DNA of 7,614 nt from Candidatus Sulfopaludibacter sp. SbA3 (lineage in GTDB: Bacteria > Acidobacteriota > Vicinamibacteria > Vicinamibacterales > UBA2999), in contig CAMBHC010000119.1 of the NCBI GenBank assembly GCA_945866285.1, positions 1 to 7,614 of the forward strand, written 5' to 3'. The position numbers and the translations under genes were made by a program. The notes under the pieces are model-generated. The model saw nothing but the letters and a program-made list of their open reading frames with translations. It searched no databases and was not told where the DNA came from. Positions within the stretch are counted from its first letter, which is position 1. The number at the start of each line of letters is the position of its first letter. Positions 1-6,209 of this stretch are shown here, in pieces.

Positions 1-167
1 ACGACGTGGCCGGGGCGCCAATCAATCGGGACCGTTAACAAGCTACAGCAGCCGTCGCTCCACACGTGGAGCACGACCTTGGTCAGCGGAGACAACGCGT
101 CCGTTTTTCAGGGGGGATGATGCTGCCAGCTTACCACTCACCCATGGCGAATTGAGGCGCGCGTCGA

Positions 168-173
168 TACAAT
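168..173 (+). promoter_or_regulatory. Candidate -10 box (TACAAT) of the YcaQ-like gene
   Basis: TACAAT matches the sigma70 -10 consensus at 5 of 6 bases. It ends 10 nt before the ATG at 184, so initiation 6-9 nt downstream would leave a 5' leader of only a few bases or none. At the usual spacing the -35 is poor (TGGCGA at 145-150). No ribosome-binding site is seen directly before the ATG, which fits a leaderless or near-leaderless transcript. This rests on sequence match alone. Confidence 0.25.
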
Positions 174-183
174 TTGCGCGTTC

Positions 184-1308
184 ATGACATCGCTCGACGA
201 CCTCCGGCGGTTCGCTGTTACGCGCAGCCTGTTCCCGCCGACCACGCTCACGCGGGCGATCGAGGCGCTGGGATTCGTGCAGGCCGATCCCATCCGGGCG
301 CCCGCTCGAGCGCAGGACCTGACACTGCGGCCGCGAGTGAAGGGCTATCGCGCCGGCGATCTCGAACGGCAGTACCCGCGCCTGCCGATCGAAGAAGACT
401 TCTTCATTAACTCCGGGTTTGTCACCAGGCGCCTGCATGGTTTGATGCATCCGCGCAGCGGCCTGTCGCCGAACGCCGCCAACAAGCGGGCCGCCGCCCT
501 GCTCGCCTTCGTCCGCGACCAGGGCGTCGTCCACCCTCGTGACGTCGACGCGCATTTCGCACACGGCCGCGTCACTAACTACTGGGGCGGATCGTCGAGT
601 GCGACGACCCACATGCTGGAACTGATGCACTACAAGGGCCTGCTGCGCGTGGCCGGTCGCGACACCGGAATCCGGCTGTATTCCGCCCGCGAGACGGTGG
701 ACGGCGTCTCCGGCGCGGCGGCCCGGCGAGCCCGCCTTGATGCGCTGGTCGACATCGTCGTCAACAAGTACGCGCCACTACCGGCGACCAGCCTGTCGCA
801 CGTGATCGCACGATTGCGGTACGCCGTTCCGCACTGGCAGGCCGAGGTCAAGAGCGCGCACGCACGGGCGCGGCACCGGCTGTCGCACGCAGTGATCGGC
901 GGCCACACGTGGTACTGGCCGACCGGCGAAGTGATCCCAGACGGCGACGCGTCGGACACCGTGCGGCTGCTCGCGCCGTTTGATCCCGTGGTGTGGGATC
1001 GCCGTCGGTTCGAATTGCTGTGGAATTGGGCCTACCGGTTCGAGGCCTACACGCCGGAACCGAAACGCAAGCTGGGCTACTACGCGTTGCCCTTGCTGTG
1101 GCGCGACCAGGTGATCGGGTGGGCCAACGTTTCAGCTCGCGACGGAAAGATGAACGCCACGTTCGGGTACGTGTCGGGCAAGCCGCCGCGAGAGCGCGCG
1201 TTCAAGCGAGAACTGGACGCGGAACTCGAGCGGTTCCGGACCTTTCTCGGTCAAAAGGGGACCCCCAAAGGGGACCTGGCCAATGTACGGGTGTCCCCAA
1301 GGGGCTGA
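184..1308 (+). CDS. Winged-helix DNA-glycosylase-like protein, YcaQ/AlkX (HTH_42) family
   Basis: The 374-residue product matches the YcaQ family, whose studied members (AlkZ, E. coli AlkX/YcaQ) excise bases from DNA interstrand crosslinks or bulky alkyl adducts. What is seen: an N-terminal winged-helix segment (about residues 3-55) with LGFVQADPIRAPARAQDL at 29-46; this contains Q33-A34-D35, corresponding to the catalytic Q-x-D/Q motif of the family. A second winged-helix-like stretch follows (about 105-166, YWGGSSSATTHMLELM). The family C-terminal signature is LLAPFDPVVWDRR (262-274) and YTPEPKRKLGYYALPLLW (289-306). The length is slightly below the ~400 residues of YcaQ. Residues 357-374 are encoded by a G/C-run repeat and are probably not ancestral. 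I chose the ATG at 184 because it opens the conserved N-terminus. No good Shine-Dalgarno precedes it, but TACAAT lies 10 nt upstream. The gene stands alone, convergent with the SDR gene. The family is fairly certain; the activity is inferred. Confidence 0.85.
   Translation: MTSLDDLRRFAVTRSLFPPTTLTRAIEALGFVQADPIRAPARAQDLTLRPRVKGYRAGDLERQYPRLPIEEDFFINSGFVTRRLHGLMHPRSGLSPNAANKRAAALLAFVRDQGVVHPRDVDAHFAHGRVTNYWGGSSSATTHMLELMHYKGLLRVAGRDTGIRLYSARETVDGVSGAAARRARLDALVDIVVNKYAPLPATSLSHVIARLRYAVPHWQAEVKSAHARARHRLSHAVIGGHTWYWPTGEVIPDGDASDTVRLLAPFDPVVWDRRRFELLWNWAYRFEAYTPEPKRKLGYYALPLLWRDQVIGWANVSARDGKMNATFGYVSGKPPRERAFKRELDAELERFRTFLGQKGTPKGDLANVRVSPRG
1253..1304. repeat. G/C-run repeat with direct and inverted GGGGAC units at the end of the YcaQ-like gene
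   Basis: AAAGGGGACC occurs at 1254-1263 and again at 1267-1276, a 13-bp period. An inverted core, GTCCCC, follows at 1293-1298 and could pair with GGGGAC at 1270-1275 across a 17-nt loop. CCCC-AAA-GGGG (1263-1273) and CCCC-AA-GGGG (1295-1304) are further small inverted repeats. The element lies inside the coding frame and supplies the last 18 codons and the region just before the stop. It is not followed by a T-run, so it does not look like a classical intrinsic terminator on either strand. Its character suggests a dispersed intergenic element that has invaded the 3' end of the gene, but other copies cannot be checked from one window. Confidence 0.5.
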
Positions 1309-1389
1309 CTCGCAATCGACCTTTAAATCTGCGGCTGTTGAGCCTTGAACTGCATCCACCTCCTCGGCTGTTGAAATGGACTCGGCGGC

Positions 1390-2085
1390 CTAGTCTTCCT
1401 TCCACGGGTTGTTCGCAAAGACCGTCAGTTCCGTCCACAGCACGCGGCGCGGCATGTTCAGGCCCGCCATGATCGTTGCGGCGATGTCGGCGGCATACAG
1501 CTTGTTGGGATTGTTGCGGCCGGTCTTGCCCATCCAGTTGGTCTGCACTTCGGATGGGCAGATGCACACCACGCGAATGCCAAGCGGCCGCAGTTCGGCC
1601 TGCCAGCACTGGCTGATACCACGCACCGCCCACTTGCTGCCCGAGTAGGCCGTGCCGCCCTTGGCGCCCTTTGTGCCCGAGGTCGAGGCCAGGTTGACGA
1701 TGTCGCCGCTGCCTTGCGCCTTCATCAACGGCGCCACACGGTTGGTCAGGTCAACCATGCCGAACACGTTGATGCCGAACAACTGGCGCATCTTGTTGAT
1801 GTCGAGGTCGCCGATCTCGGCGTTGTAGCCCGTGCCGGCGTTGTTGATCAGCACGTCGACACCGCCCATCACGCTGACACATGTTTCGACCGTGCGCGCA
1901 TTGTCGGTGTCAATTGAAACATCGGCCTTGATGCCGTGGGCGCCGGTGGCCTTCGCGACGGCGGCAATCTCCGCCTCGTTGCGGCCGGTGAAGACGACCT
2001 GGTGCCCGGCTTCGCGCGCCTGGGCGACGATGGCGGCGCCAATGCCCTGGCTGCCGCCGGTGATCAGAAAGCGTTGGGTCTGCAT
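1390..2085 (-). CDS. Classical short-chain dehydrogenase/reductase (SDR)
   Basis: The 231-residue product is a cytosolic NAD(P)(H)-dependent oxidoreductase of the classical SDR family, which interconverts alcohols and carbonyls or reduces related bonds. All hallmarks are present: the cofactor loop TGGSQGIG (residues 9-16), a basic residue after beta-2 (TGRN, R35) that usually favours NADPH, D55-V56 after beta-3, NNAG (81-84), and the catalytic tetrad N106, S134, Y147, K151 (YSGSK). The substrate loop PSEVQTNW (about 177-184) follows the PG-type motif position. At 231 residues it is slightly shorter than the usual ~250 but looks intact to the C-terminus (VFANNPWKED). The ATG at 2085 is chosen because TGGSQGIG begins 8 codons later; the nearby upstream ATGs are out of frame. 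The gene is convergent with the YcaQ-like gene and divergent from the molybdo-hydroxylase genes. The substrate is not predictable. Confidence 0.93.
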   Translation of the reverse strand: MQTQRFLITGGSQGIGAAIVAQAREAGHQVVFTGRNEAEIAAVAKATGAHGIKADVSIDTDNARTVETCVSVMGGVDVLINNAGTGYNAEIGDLDINKMRQLFGINVFGMVDLTNRVAPLMKAQGSGDIVNLASTSGTKGAKGGTAYSGSKWAVRGISQCWQAELRPLGIRVVCICPSEVQTNWMGKTGRNNPNKLYAADIAATIMAGLNMPRRVLWTELTVFANNPWKED

Positions 2086-2091
2086 GGCTTC

Positions 2092-2097
2092 ATTATG
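2092..2097 (-). promoter_or_regulatory. Candidate -10 box (CATAAT) of the SDR gene
   Basis: Read on the minus strand, CATAAT matches the -10 consensus at 5 of 6 bases. It is separated from the SDR ATG by six bases, so transcription would begin at or next to the start codon. The -35 region is weak (CTGGAG on the minus strand, 2115-2120). No strong Shine-Dalgarno is present; only a purine stretch, GAAG, lies just before the ATG. The call is made by match and spacing only. Confidence 0.25.
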
Positions 2098-2125
2098 CGC
2101 ATGTTTGGCGTATCCTCCAGACAGC

Positions 2126-2183
2126 CGTAGAGGCGGGTCTTCAGACCCGCCTGCCCAGGCTGACCTAAAGGTCCGCCTCTACG
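2126..2183. repeat. Composite palindromic repeat in the divergent intergenic region
   Basis: A perfect 11-bp outer arm, CGTAGAGGCGG (2126-2136), pairs with CCGCCTCTACG (2173-2183). Inside and overlapping it are two further hairpins. AGGCGGGTCT (2131-2140) pairs with AGACCCGCCT (2143-2152) over a 2-nt loop. GACCT (2162-2166) pairs with AGGTC (2169-2173) over AA. The outer and first inner stems share bases, so the two folds are mutually exclusive. The element sits between the SDR gene and the [2Fe-2S] gene and ends 7 nt before that gene's ribosome-binding site. It resembles a dispersed REP-like or MITE-like palindrome. It could also act as a bidirectional transcription barrier or a structured leader. 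There is no T-run after it on the + strand. Confidence 0.7.
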
Positions 2184-2190
2184 CACGAAT

Positions 2191-2195
2191 AAGGA
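2191..2195 (+). promoter_or_regulatory. Ribosome-binding site of the [2Fe-2S] subunit gene
   Basis: AAGGA lies six bases before the ATG at 2202, a near-optimal spacing, and fixes the start of the gene. It follows the composite palindrome closely, so folding of the outer stem would leave it exposed but only 7 nt from the helix base. Confidence 0.7.
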
Positions 2196-2201
2196 CACAC
2201 C

Positions 2202-2675
2202 ATGCCCATCACACTCACCGTCAACGGCAAGGCCCACATGCTCGACGTCGAACCGGAGATGCCCCTGCTGTGGGCCCTTCGCGAAACCATTGGGCTGACC
2301 GGCACCAAGTTCGGCTGCGGGGTGGCCGCCTGCGGTGCGTGCACCGTCCACCTGGATGGCCGGCCGGTACGTTCGTGCGTGCTGCCCCTCTCTGCTGCCG
2401 GCGGCAAGAGCGTGACGACCATTGAGGGCCTGGCGCAGGAGGGCGGGCTCAGCACCGTCCAGCAAGCCTGGATCGCCCATCAAGTGCCGCAGTGCGGCTA
2501 CTGCCAGTCGGGCATGATCATGGCGGTCGCCGCGTTGCTGGCGGAGACGCCGAAGCCGACTGACGCCGACATCGACGCCGGCCTCACCAATATTTGCCGC
2601 TGCGGCACGTTCGCGCGGGTGCGGGCCGCGATCCACGAGATTGCCAACAGCACCGCCGAAGAGAGCGCGTCATGA
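2202..2675 (+). CDS. (2Fe-2S)-binding small subunit of a molybdenum hydroxylase (IorA/CoxS type)
   Basis: This 157-residue protein is the electron-transfer subunit of a xanthine-oxidase-family enzyme, carrying electrons from the Mo site in the partner subunit through two [2Fe-2S] clusters. The plant-type ferredoxin domain (residues 1-75) has cluster ligands C39, C44, C47 and C59 in FGCGVAACGACTVHL. The C-terminal helical [2Fe-2S]-binding domain has C98 and C101 (CGYC) and C132 and C134 (CRCG). All eight ligands are present and the length is normal for IorA or CoxS. There is no signal peptide. The gene overlaps the large-subunit gene by ATGA (2672-2675), indicating translational coupling and a 1:1 complex. 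The two-gene arrangement without an FAD subunit resembles isoquinoline 1-oxidoreductase (IorAB) rather than CO dehydrogenase. The true substrate is unknown. Confidence 0.95.
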   Translation: MPITLTVNGKAHMLDVEPEMPLLWALRETIGLTGTKFGCGVAACGACTVHLDGRPVRSCVLPLSAAGGKSVTTIEGLAQEGGLSTVQQAWIAHQVPQCGYCQSGMIMAVAALLAETPKPTDADIDAGLTNICRCGTFARVRAAIHEIANSTAEESAS

Positions 2676-4837
2676 ACAAGTGGTCACGACGTGCGTTCAT
2701 CGGCGCCGGCACCGTCGCCGGTGGCGGCTTCCTGCTTGGCGTCGCGGGCTTCACGTTTGCCCCCAGCCGCCATTCCCTCGTCTCCGCAGATGCCGCGGCG
2801 AAGGGACAGCTCACCACCTGGATCACCATCACGCCCGACAACGTCGTCAACATCCTGATCCCGCACTGCGAGATGGGACAGGGCACGCCGACCGCGCTGG
2901 CGATGATGGCGGCCGAGGAACTGGAAGCCGACTGGTCGCTCGTCCGCGCGCAGGAAGCGCCGGCCCAGGACGAGTACGCCAATGGCTACATCATCCGCGC
3001 GATGGGTGGCGGCTACGTGCCGGCCATGCTGGGGCGCGGCGTGGACTACGGCGCCTACAAGGCCATGGCGTGGTTCGGCCTCATGGTGACGGGCGGTTCC
3101 ACCGCGGTGCGCGGTACCGGCGAATGGGGCATGCGCGTGGCCGGCGCGGCCGCGAAGGAAATGCTGGTGGCCGCCGCGGCCAAGCAGTGGAACGTGCCGG
3201 CGTCCGAGTGCGTGGCCAAGGGATCGCGCGTCGCTCATGCGGCCTCGGGCAAGAGCGCAAGCTACGGTGAACTCGCCCGCGCTGCGGCGACGCAATCGGT
3301 TCCCACCAGTCCCACGCTGAAGAACCCCGACAGCTTCACCATTCGCCGTACCTCGACGAAGCGGCTCGACATTCCGTCCAAGGTGGATGGCAGCGCGATG
3401 TATGCCATCGACTTCACCACGCCGGGCATGCTCTACGCCGCCCTGGCGATCGCGCCGGTGCAGGGCGGCAAGCTGGTGTCAGTGGACACCACGCCGGCGG
3501 ACGCCATGCCGGGCGTCAAGAAGGTCGTGAAGCTGGACGAGGCGGTCGCGGTGGTCGCCGACAGCTTCTGGCGCGCGCGTCGCGCGCTGGCGGCGCTCAA
3601 GCCCGAGTTCAGCGATGCCGGGCACGGCGCGGTCTCGACCGCTTCGATCTTCGCGGCGTTCGATCAGGCACTCGGCCCCGCACCCGCGTTGCCAAAGGCC
3701 GCAGCGAAGACCCTCACCGCCGATTACCGCGCGCCGTTCCTGGCCCACGCCACGATGGAGCCCATGGTCTGCACCGCGAAGGTCGACGGCGATCAGGCGG
3801 ACGTGTGGGCCGGCGTGCAGGATCCCCTGAACGCACGCAGTGTCGCCGCCAAGGCGCTCGACCTCAACGTCGACAACGTCCGCCTGACCAACTTCATGCT
3901 GGGCGGCGGCTTCGGCCGGCGCCTGCCGTTCACCTTCGACTACGTCGATCTCGGCGTGCGTGTCGCCCAGGCGATGTCGCCGACACCGGTCAAGACGATC
4001 TGGACACGCGAGAACGACATCCAGCACGACTACTACCGCGGTGCGGCGATGTCGCGCCACGCCGGCGCACTCGATGCCAACGGCACGCCTCTCGCCGCGC
4101 ACTCCAACTACACCGGCGGCGGCAACAGCGAAGCGGTGTTCATGCCGTATCAGATTGCCGAGATGGCAGCCGAGGAGAAGAAGGCGGCCCACCCCATCCG
4201 GGAAGGCCAGTGGCGATCGGTGCTCAACTCGCAGCACGGCTTCTTCAAAGAATCGTTCATCGATGAGATGGCGCACGCCGCCGGTAAGGATCCATTCGAG
4301 TTTCGTCGCAGCCTGCTCGGCGAACAACCGCGCTTCAAGGCCGCGCTCGAGAAAGCGGCGGCGATGTCGGGCTGGGGCACGCCGCTGCCGCCCGGTGAGG
4401 GACGCGGCATTGCCGTGTGCGACAGCTTCGGCACCATCTGCGCGGAAGTCGTGCACGTGGCGGTCTCGCCCGAGGGGCAACTGAAGGTGGTGCACGTTTA
4501 CGCCGCCATCGATTGCGGCGACGTGGTCCATCTCGATGGCGCGACGGCGCAGGCCGAAGGCGGGATCATCTTCGCGCTCTCAGCCGCGCTGCTGAGCGAG
4601 ATCACCATCGACCAGGGCCGCGTCGTCCAGACCAACTTCCGCGACTACCCGATGATCCACATCGCCGACGCGCCGAAGATCACCACCGCGTTCATTCGCT
4701 CCGAGGCGCCGCTCGGCGGCATGGGCGAACCCCCGGTGCCGCCGCTGGCGCCGGCGCTCTGCAATGCAATCTTCGCCGCGACCGGGGTCCGCGTCCGCGA
4801 GCTGCCGATCAAGAAGACGCCGCTCAAGAGAGCATAA
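2672..4837 (+). CDS. Tat-exported molybdopterin-binding large subunit, isoquinoline 1-oxidoreductase beta / aldehyde oxidase family
   Basis: The 721-residue catalytic subunit hydroxylates an N-heterocycle or oxidises an aldehyde at a molybdopterin cofactor, passing electrons to the [2Fe-2S] subunit. An N-terminal twin-arginine signal is visible: S-R6-R7-A-F-I, then a Gly/Ala-rich hydrophobic stretch (about 10-29). Family motifs in order are HCEMGQG (65-71), GGSTAVRG (141-148), the hammerhead-like domain from about 231 (RLDIPSKVDGSAMYAIDF), ATMEPMVCTA (360-369), the Mo-cofactor motif GGGFGRR (411-417), WRSVLNSQHGFFKESFIDE (514-532) and AIDCG (612-616). Near the C-terminus, GMGEPPVPP (683-691) holds the expected catalytic glutamate E686. 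The reading frame is open further upstream to 2594, but the ATG at 2672 is preferred: it overlaps the previous stop, has a purine-rich GAAGAGAG six bases upstream, and places the Tat motif at the N-terminus. The stretch around 480-513 looks short compared with typical family members. Substrate and electron acceptor are undetermined. Confidence 0.94.
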   Translation: MNKWSRRAFIGAGTVAGGGFLLGVAGFTFAPSRHSLVSADAAAKGQLTTWITITPDNVVNILIPHCEMGQGTPTALAMMAAEELEADWSLVRAQEAPAQDEYANGYIIRAMGGGYVPAMLGRGVDYGAYKAMAWFGLMVTGGSTAVRGTGEWGMRVAGAAAKEMLVAAAAKQWNVPASECVAKGSRVAHAASGKSASYGELARAAATQSVPTSPTLKNPDSFTIRRTSTKRLDIPSKVDGSAMYAIDFTTPGMLYAALAIAPVQGGKLVSVDTTPADAMPGVKKVVKLDEAVAVVADSFWRARRALAALKPEFSDAGHGAVSTASIFAAFDQALGPAPALPKAAAKTLTADYRAPFLAHATMEPMVCTAKVDGDQADVWAGVQDPLNARSVAAKALDLNVDNVRLTNFMLGGGFGRRLPFTFDYVDLGVRVAQAMSPTPVKTIWTRENDIQHDYYRGAAMSRHAGALDANGTPLAAHSNYTGGGNSEAVFMPYQIAEMAAEEKKAAHPIREGQWRSVLNSQHGFFKESFIDEMAHAAGKDPFEFRRSLLGEQPRFKAALEKAAAMSGWGTPLPPGEGRGIAVCDSFGTICAEVVHVAVSPEGQLKVVHVYAAIDCGDVVHLDGATAQAEGGIIFALSAALLSEITIDQGRVVQTNFRDYPMIHIADAPKITTAFIRSEAPLGGMGEPPVPPLAPALCNAIFAATGVRVRELPIKKTPLKRA

Positions 4838-4855
4838 GGCGGCCAGCTATGATGA

Positions 4856-6154
4856 ATGGCTGTGACTCGCACCCTCGGCATCGACTTCGGCACCACCAAT
4901 AGCGCGATCGCCGTCACCGATGAAGCGGGCCATCCTCGGCTGGCCCGCTTCGCCACCCCGGGTGGCACCACCGACACGTTTCGATCGATCCTCTACTTCG
5001 AGCCCTGGGCCACGCGTGGCGCCTTGGGCGCTGACGGCATCGTCGCCGGCCCCGAGGCCATTCGACGGTACCGCGCCGCCTCGCCCAAGGGCCGCTTCAT
5101 CCAGTCGCTCAAGACCTACCTGGGCGACGGCAGTTTCACCGGCACGTTGATCGGCGGCAAGCACCGCTCGATCGAAGAGTTGATCGGGTTGATCCTGCAG
5201 CGGTTGCTGGCCGCGGGTGCCGAGGCGCTCGGCCCGCTGCCGTCACGAGCGGTGGTCGGACGGCCGGTGCACTTCACCGCCGCCCGCAGCGGCAAAGACG
5301 ATGAGCGGGCGGTCGGACGATTGCGCCGGGCCTTTGCCATCGCCGGCATCACCGATGTGGTGTTCGAGTACGAACCCGTCGCCGCCGCCTACGCTTATCG
5401 TCAACGGCTGGAGAAGCCGGCTACCGTGCTGATCGGCGACTTCGGGGGCGGCACCAGTGACTTCTCGATCCTGTCGCTGCCGCCCGCGACGAGCGGCGCC
5501 GACGGCATCACCATCCTCGGCAGCGATGGCCTGGCCATCGGCGGCGATCGATTCGACCAGTTGATCGTCCGGCACGCGGTGGCGCCGCAACTGGGCAAGG
5601 GCTCGGAGTACGTGTCGCCGCCAGACAAGGTCCTGCCAACGCCGGAATGGGTCTACGCGAAACTCGAACGCTGGCACCACCTGTCGTTCCTCAAGTCGCC
5701 CGCGACCATCGCGATGCTCGAGCGAGTGCAACACACGTCCACCGCGCCGGCGGCGATCGCGGCGTTGCTGCACCTGGTTGACGAGGACCTCGGCTACGAA
5801 TTGCACGAACAGGTCAACGCGACCAAGTCAACACTGTCGGCCGAACTGGCGGCCGCGTTTCACTTCGAGTTGTCCCCTGTGTCGATCACCTGGGAGGCCA
5901 CGCGCGACGAGTTCGACACGTTCCTGGCTGACGACCTCGCCGAGATCGAGGCGTGCGTGAGCGGGCTACTCTCGCGTGCCGCAGTCGACAGCGCGGCCAT
6001 TGATACCGTCTTCCTCACCGGTGGCTCGTCGTACGTGCCAGCGGTCCGCCGCATCTTCGAAAGGCGTTTTGTGAACGCCACGATTACGGGTGGCGAGGAA
6101 CTGACCTCTGTGGCGACCGGACTCGCGTTGAAGGCGGCGGAGCAGTTGTTGTAG
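4856..6154 (+). CDS. Hsp70-family ATPase of the YegD type (no substrate-binding domain)
   Basis: The 432-residue product is an actin/Hsp70-fold nucleotidase. Visible motifs are phosphate-1 LGIDFGTTNS (7-16; D10, T13, T14), a DnaK-like lysine in SLKTYLG (84-90, K86), the connect segment EYEPVAAAYAY (171-181), phosphate-2 GDFGGGTSDFS (194-204, D195), GGDRFD (229-234), and the adenosine motif LTGGSSYVPAVRRIF (387-401). The protein ends directly after the ATPase domain (VATGLALKAAEQ), so it lacks the beta-sandwich substrate domain and lid of DnaK. This fits YegD (about 450 residues), an Hsp70-like protein of poorly known role. It begins 18 bases after the molybdenum subunit's stop, with AAGG at the stop codon as a distant, weak ribosome site; co-transcription is likely. 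There is no signal peptide, so it acts in the cytoplasm. Help in folding or cofactor loading of the neighbouring oxidoreductases is possible but unproven. A GTG two codons downstream (4862) is an alternative start. Confidence 0.92.
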   Translation: MAVTRTLGIDFGTTNSAIAVTDEAGHPRLARFATPGGTTDTFRSILYFEPWATRGALGADGIVAGPEAIRRYRAASPKGRFIQSLKTYLGDGSFTGTLIGGKHRSIEELIGLILQRLLAAGAEALGPLPSRAVVGRPVHFTAARSGKDDERAVGRLRRAFAIAGITDVVFEYEPVAAAYAYRQRLEKPATVLIGDFGGGTSDFSILSLPPATSGADGITILGSDGLAIGGDRFDQLIVRHAVAPQLGKGSEYVSPPDKVLPTPEWVYAKLERWHHLSFLKSPATIAMLERVQHTSTAPAAIAALLHLVDEDLGYELHEQVNATKSTLSAELAAAFHFELSPVSITWEATRDEFDTFLADDLAEIEACVSGLLSRAAVDSAAIDTVFLTGGSSYVPAVRRIFERRFVNATITGGEELTSVATGLALKAAEQLL

Positions 6155-6179
6155 TCTGATAACAGAATCAGATTGATTC
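6155..6179. promoter_or_regulatory. Two overlapping small inverted repeats between the Hsp70-like and oxidase genes
   Basis: TCTGAT (6155-6160) is the inverse complement of ATCAGA (6167-6172), and GAATCA (6165-6170) of TGATTC (6174-6179) with a 3-nt centre. The 55-bp gap is clearly more A/T-rich than its surroundings. The sequence could be an operator for the oxidase gene, or alternative weak hairpins after the Hsp70-like stop codon. Neither reading is supported beyond symmetry and position. Confidence 0.3.
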
Positions 6180-6195
6180 CATGATTTTTCGTTAC

Positions 6196-6200
6196 AAAGG
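6196..6200 (+). promoter_or_regulatory. Ribosome-binding site of the FAD oxidase gene
   Basis: AAAGG lies nine bases before the ATG at 6210. It supports that start, which in turn places a twin-arginine motif near the N-terminus of the protein. Confidence 0.55.
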
Positions 6201-6209
6201 CTTACAAGC

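Noticed and set aside
3..38. A short plus-strand frame ending in TAA at 36-38 that could be the tail of an upstream gene.
   Set aside because: Eleven codons are too few to recognise or to separate from chance; nothing else in 1-183 looks coding.
43..630. Minus-strand open frame (195 codons) overlapping the start of the YcaQ-like gene.
   Set aside because: Its composition is of low-complexity shadow type and it overlaps the conserved N-terminal domain of the real gene.
1309..1389. Possible terminator between the convergent YcaQ-like and SDR genes, including GGCT-GTTG-AGCC at 1333-1344 and a repeated CGGCTGTTGA (1332-1341 and 1365-1374).
   Set aside because: The stem is only four base pairs and has no T-run on either strand; the 10-bp direct repeat is too short to interpret.
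2126..2183. Reading the composite palindrome as a tRNA-like cloverleaf or riboswitch.
   Set aside because: It is only 58 nt, lacks tRNA conserved bases and an acceptor stem, and matches no riboswitch core I recognise.
2594..2671. Upstream extension of the molybdenum large subunit frame, starting at the ATG at 2594.
   Set aside because: It would add 26 Arg-rich residues read out of frame within the [2Fe-2S] gene and bury the Tat signal; the ATG at 2672 with ATGA overlap is far better.
3479..4531. Long open frame (350 codons) on the minus strand opposite the molybdenum subunit gene.
   Set aside because: It is antisense to a gene with clear family motifs, its product is rich in Arg, His and Val without recognisable domains, and G+C-rich genes commonly create such mirror frames.
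4417..4902. Plus-strand frame of 161 codons bridging the end of the molybdenum subunit gene and the start of the Hsp70-like gene.
   Set aside because: It is an Arg-rich out-of-frame shadow of two genes with strong motifs in other frames.
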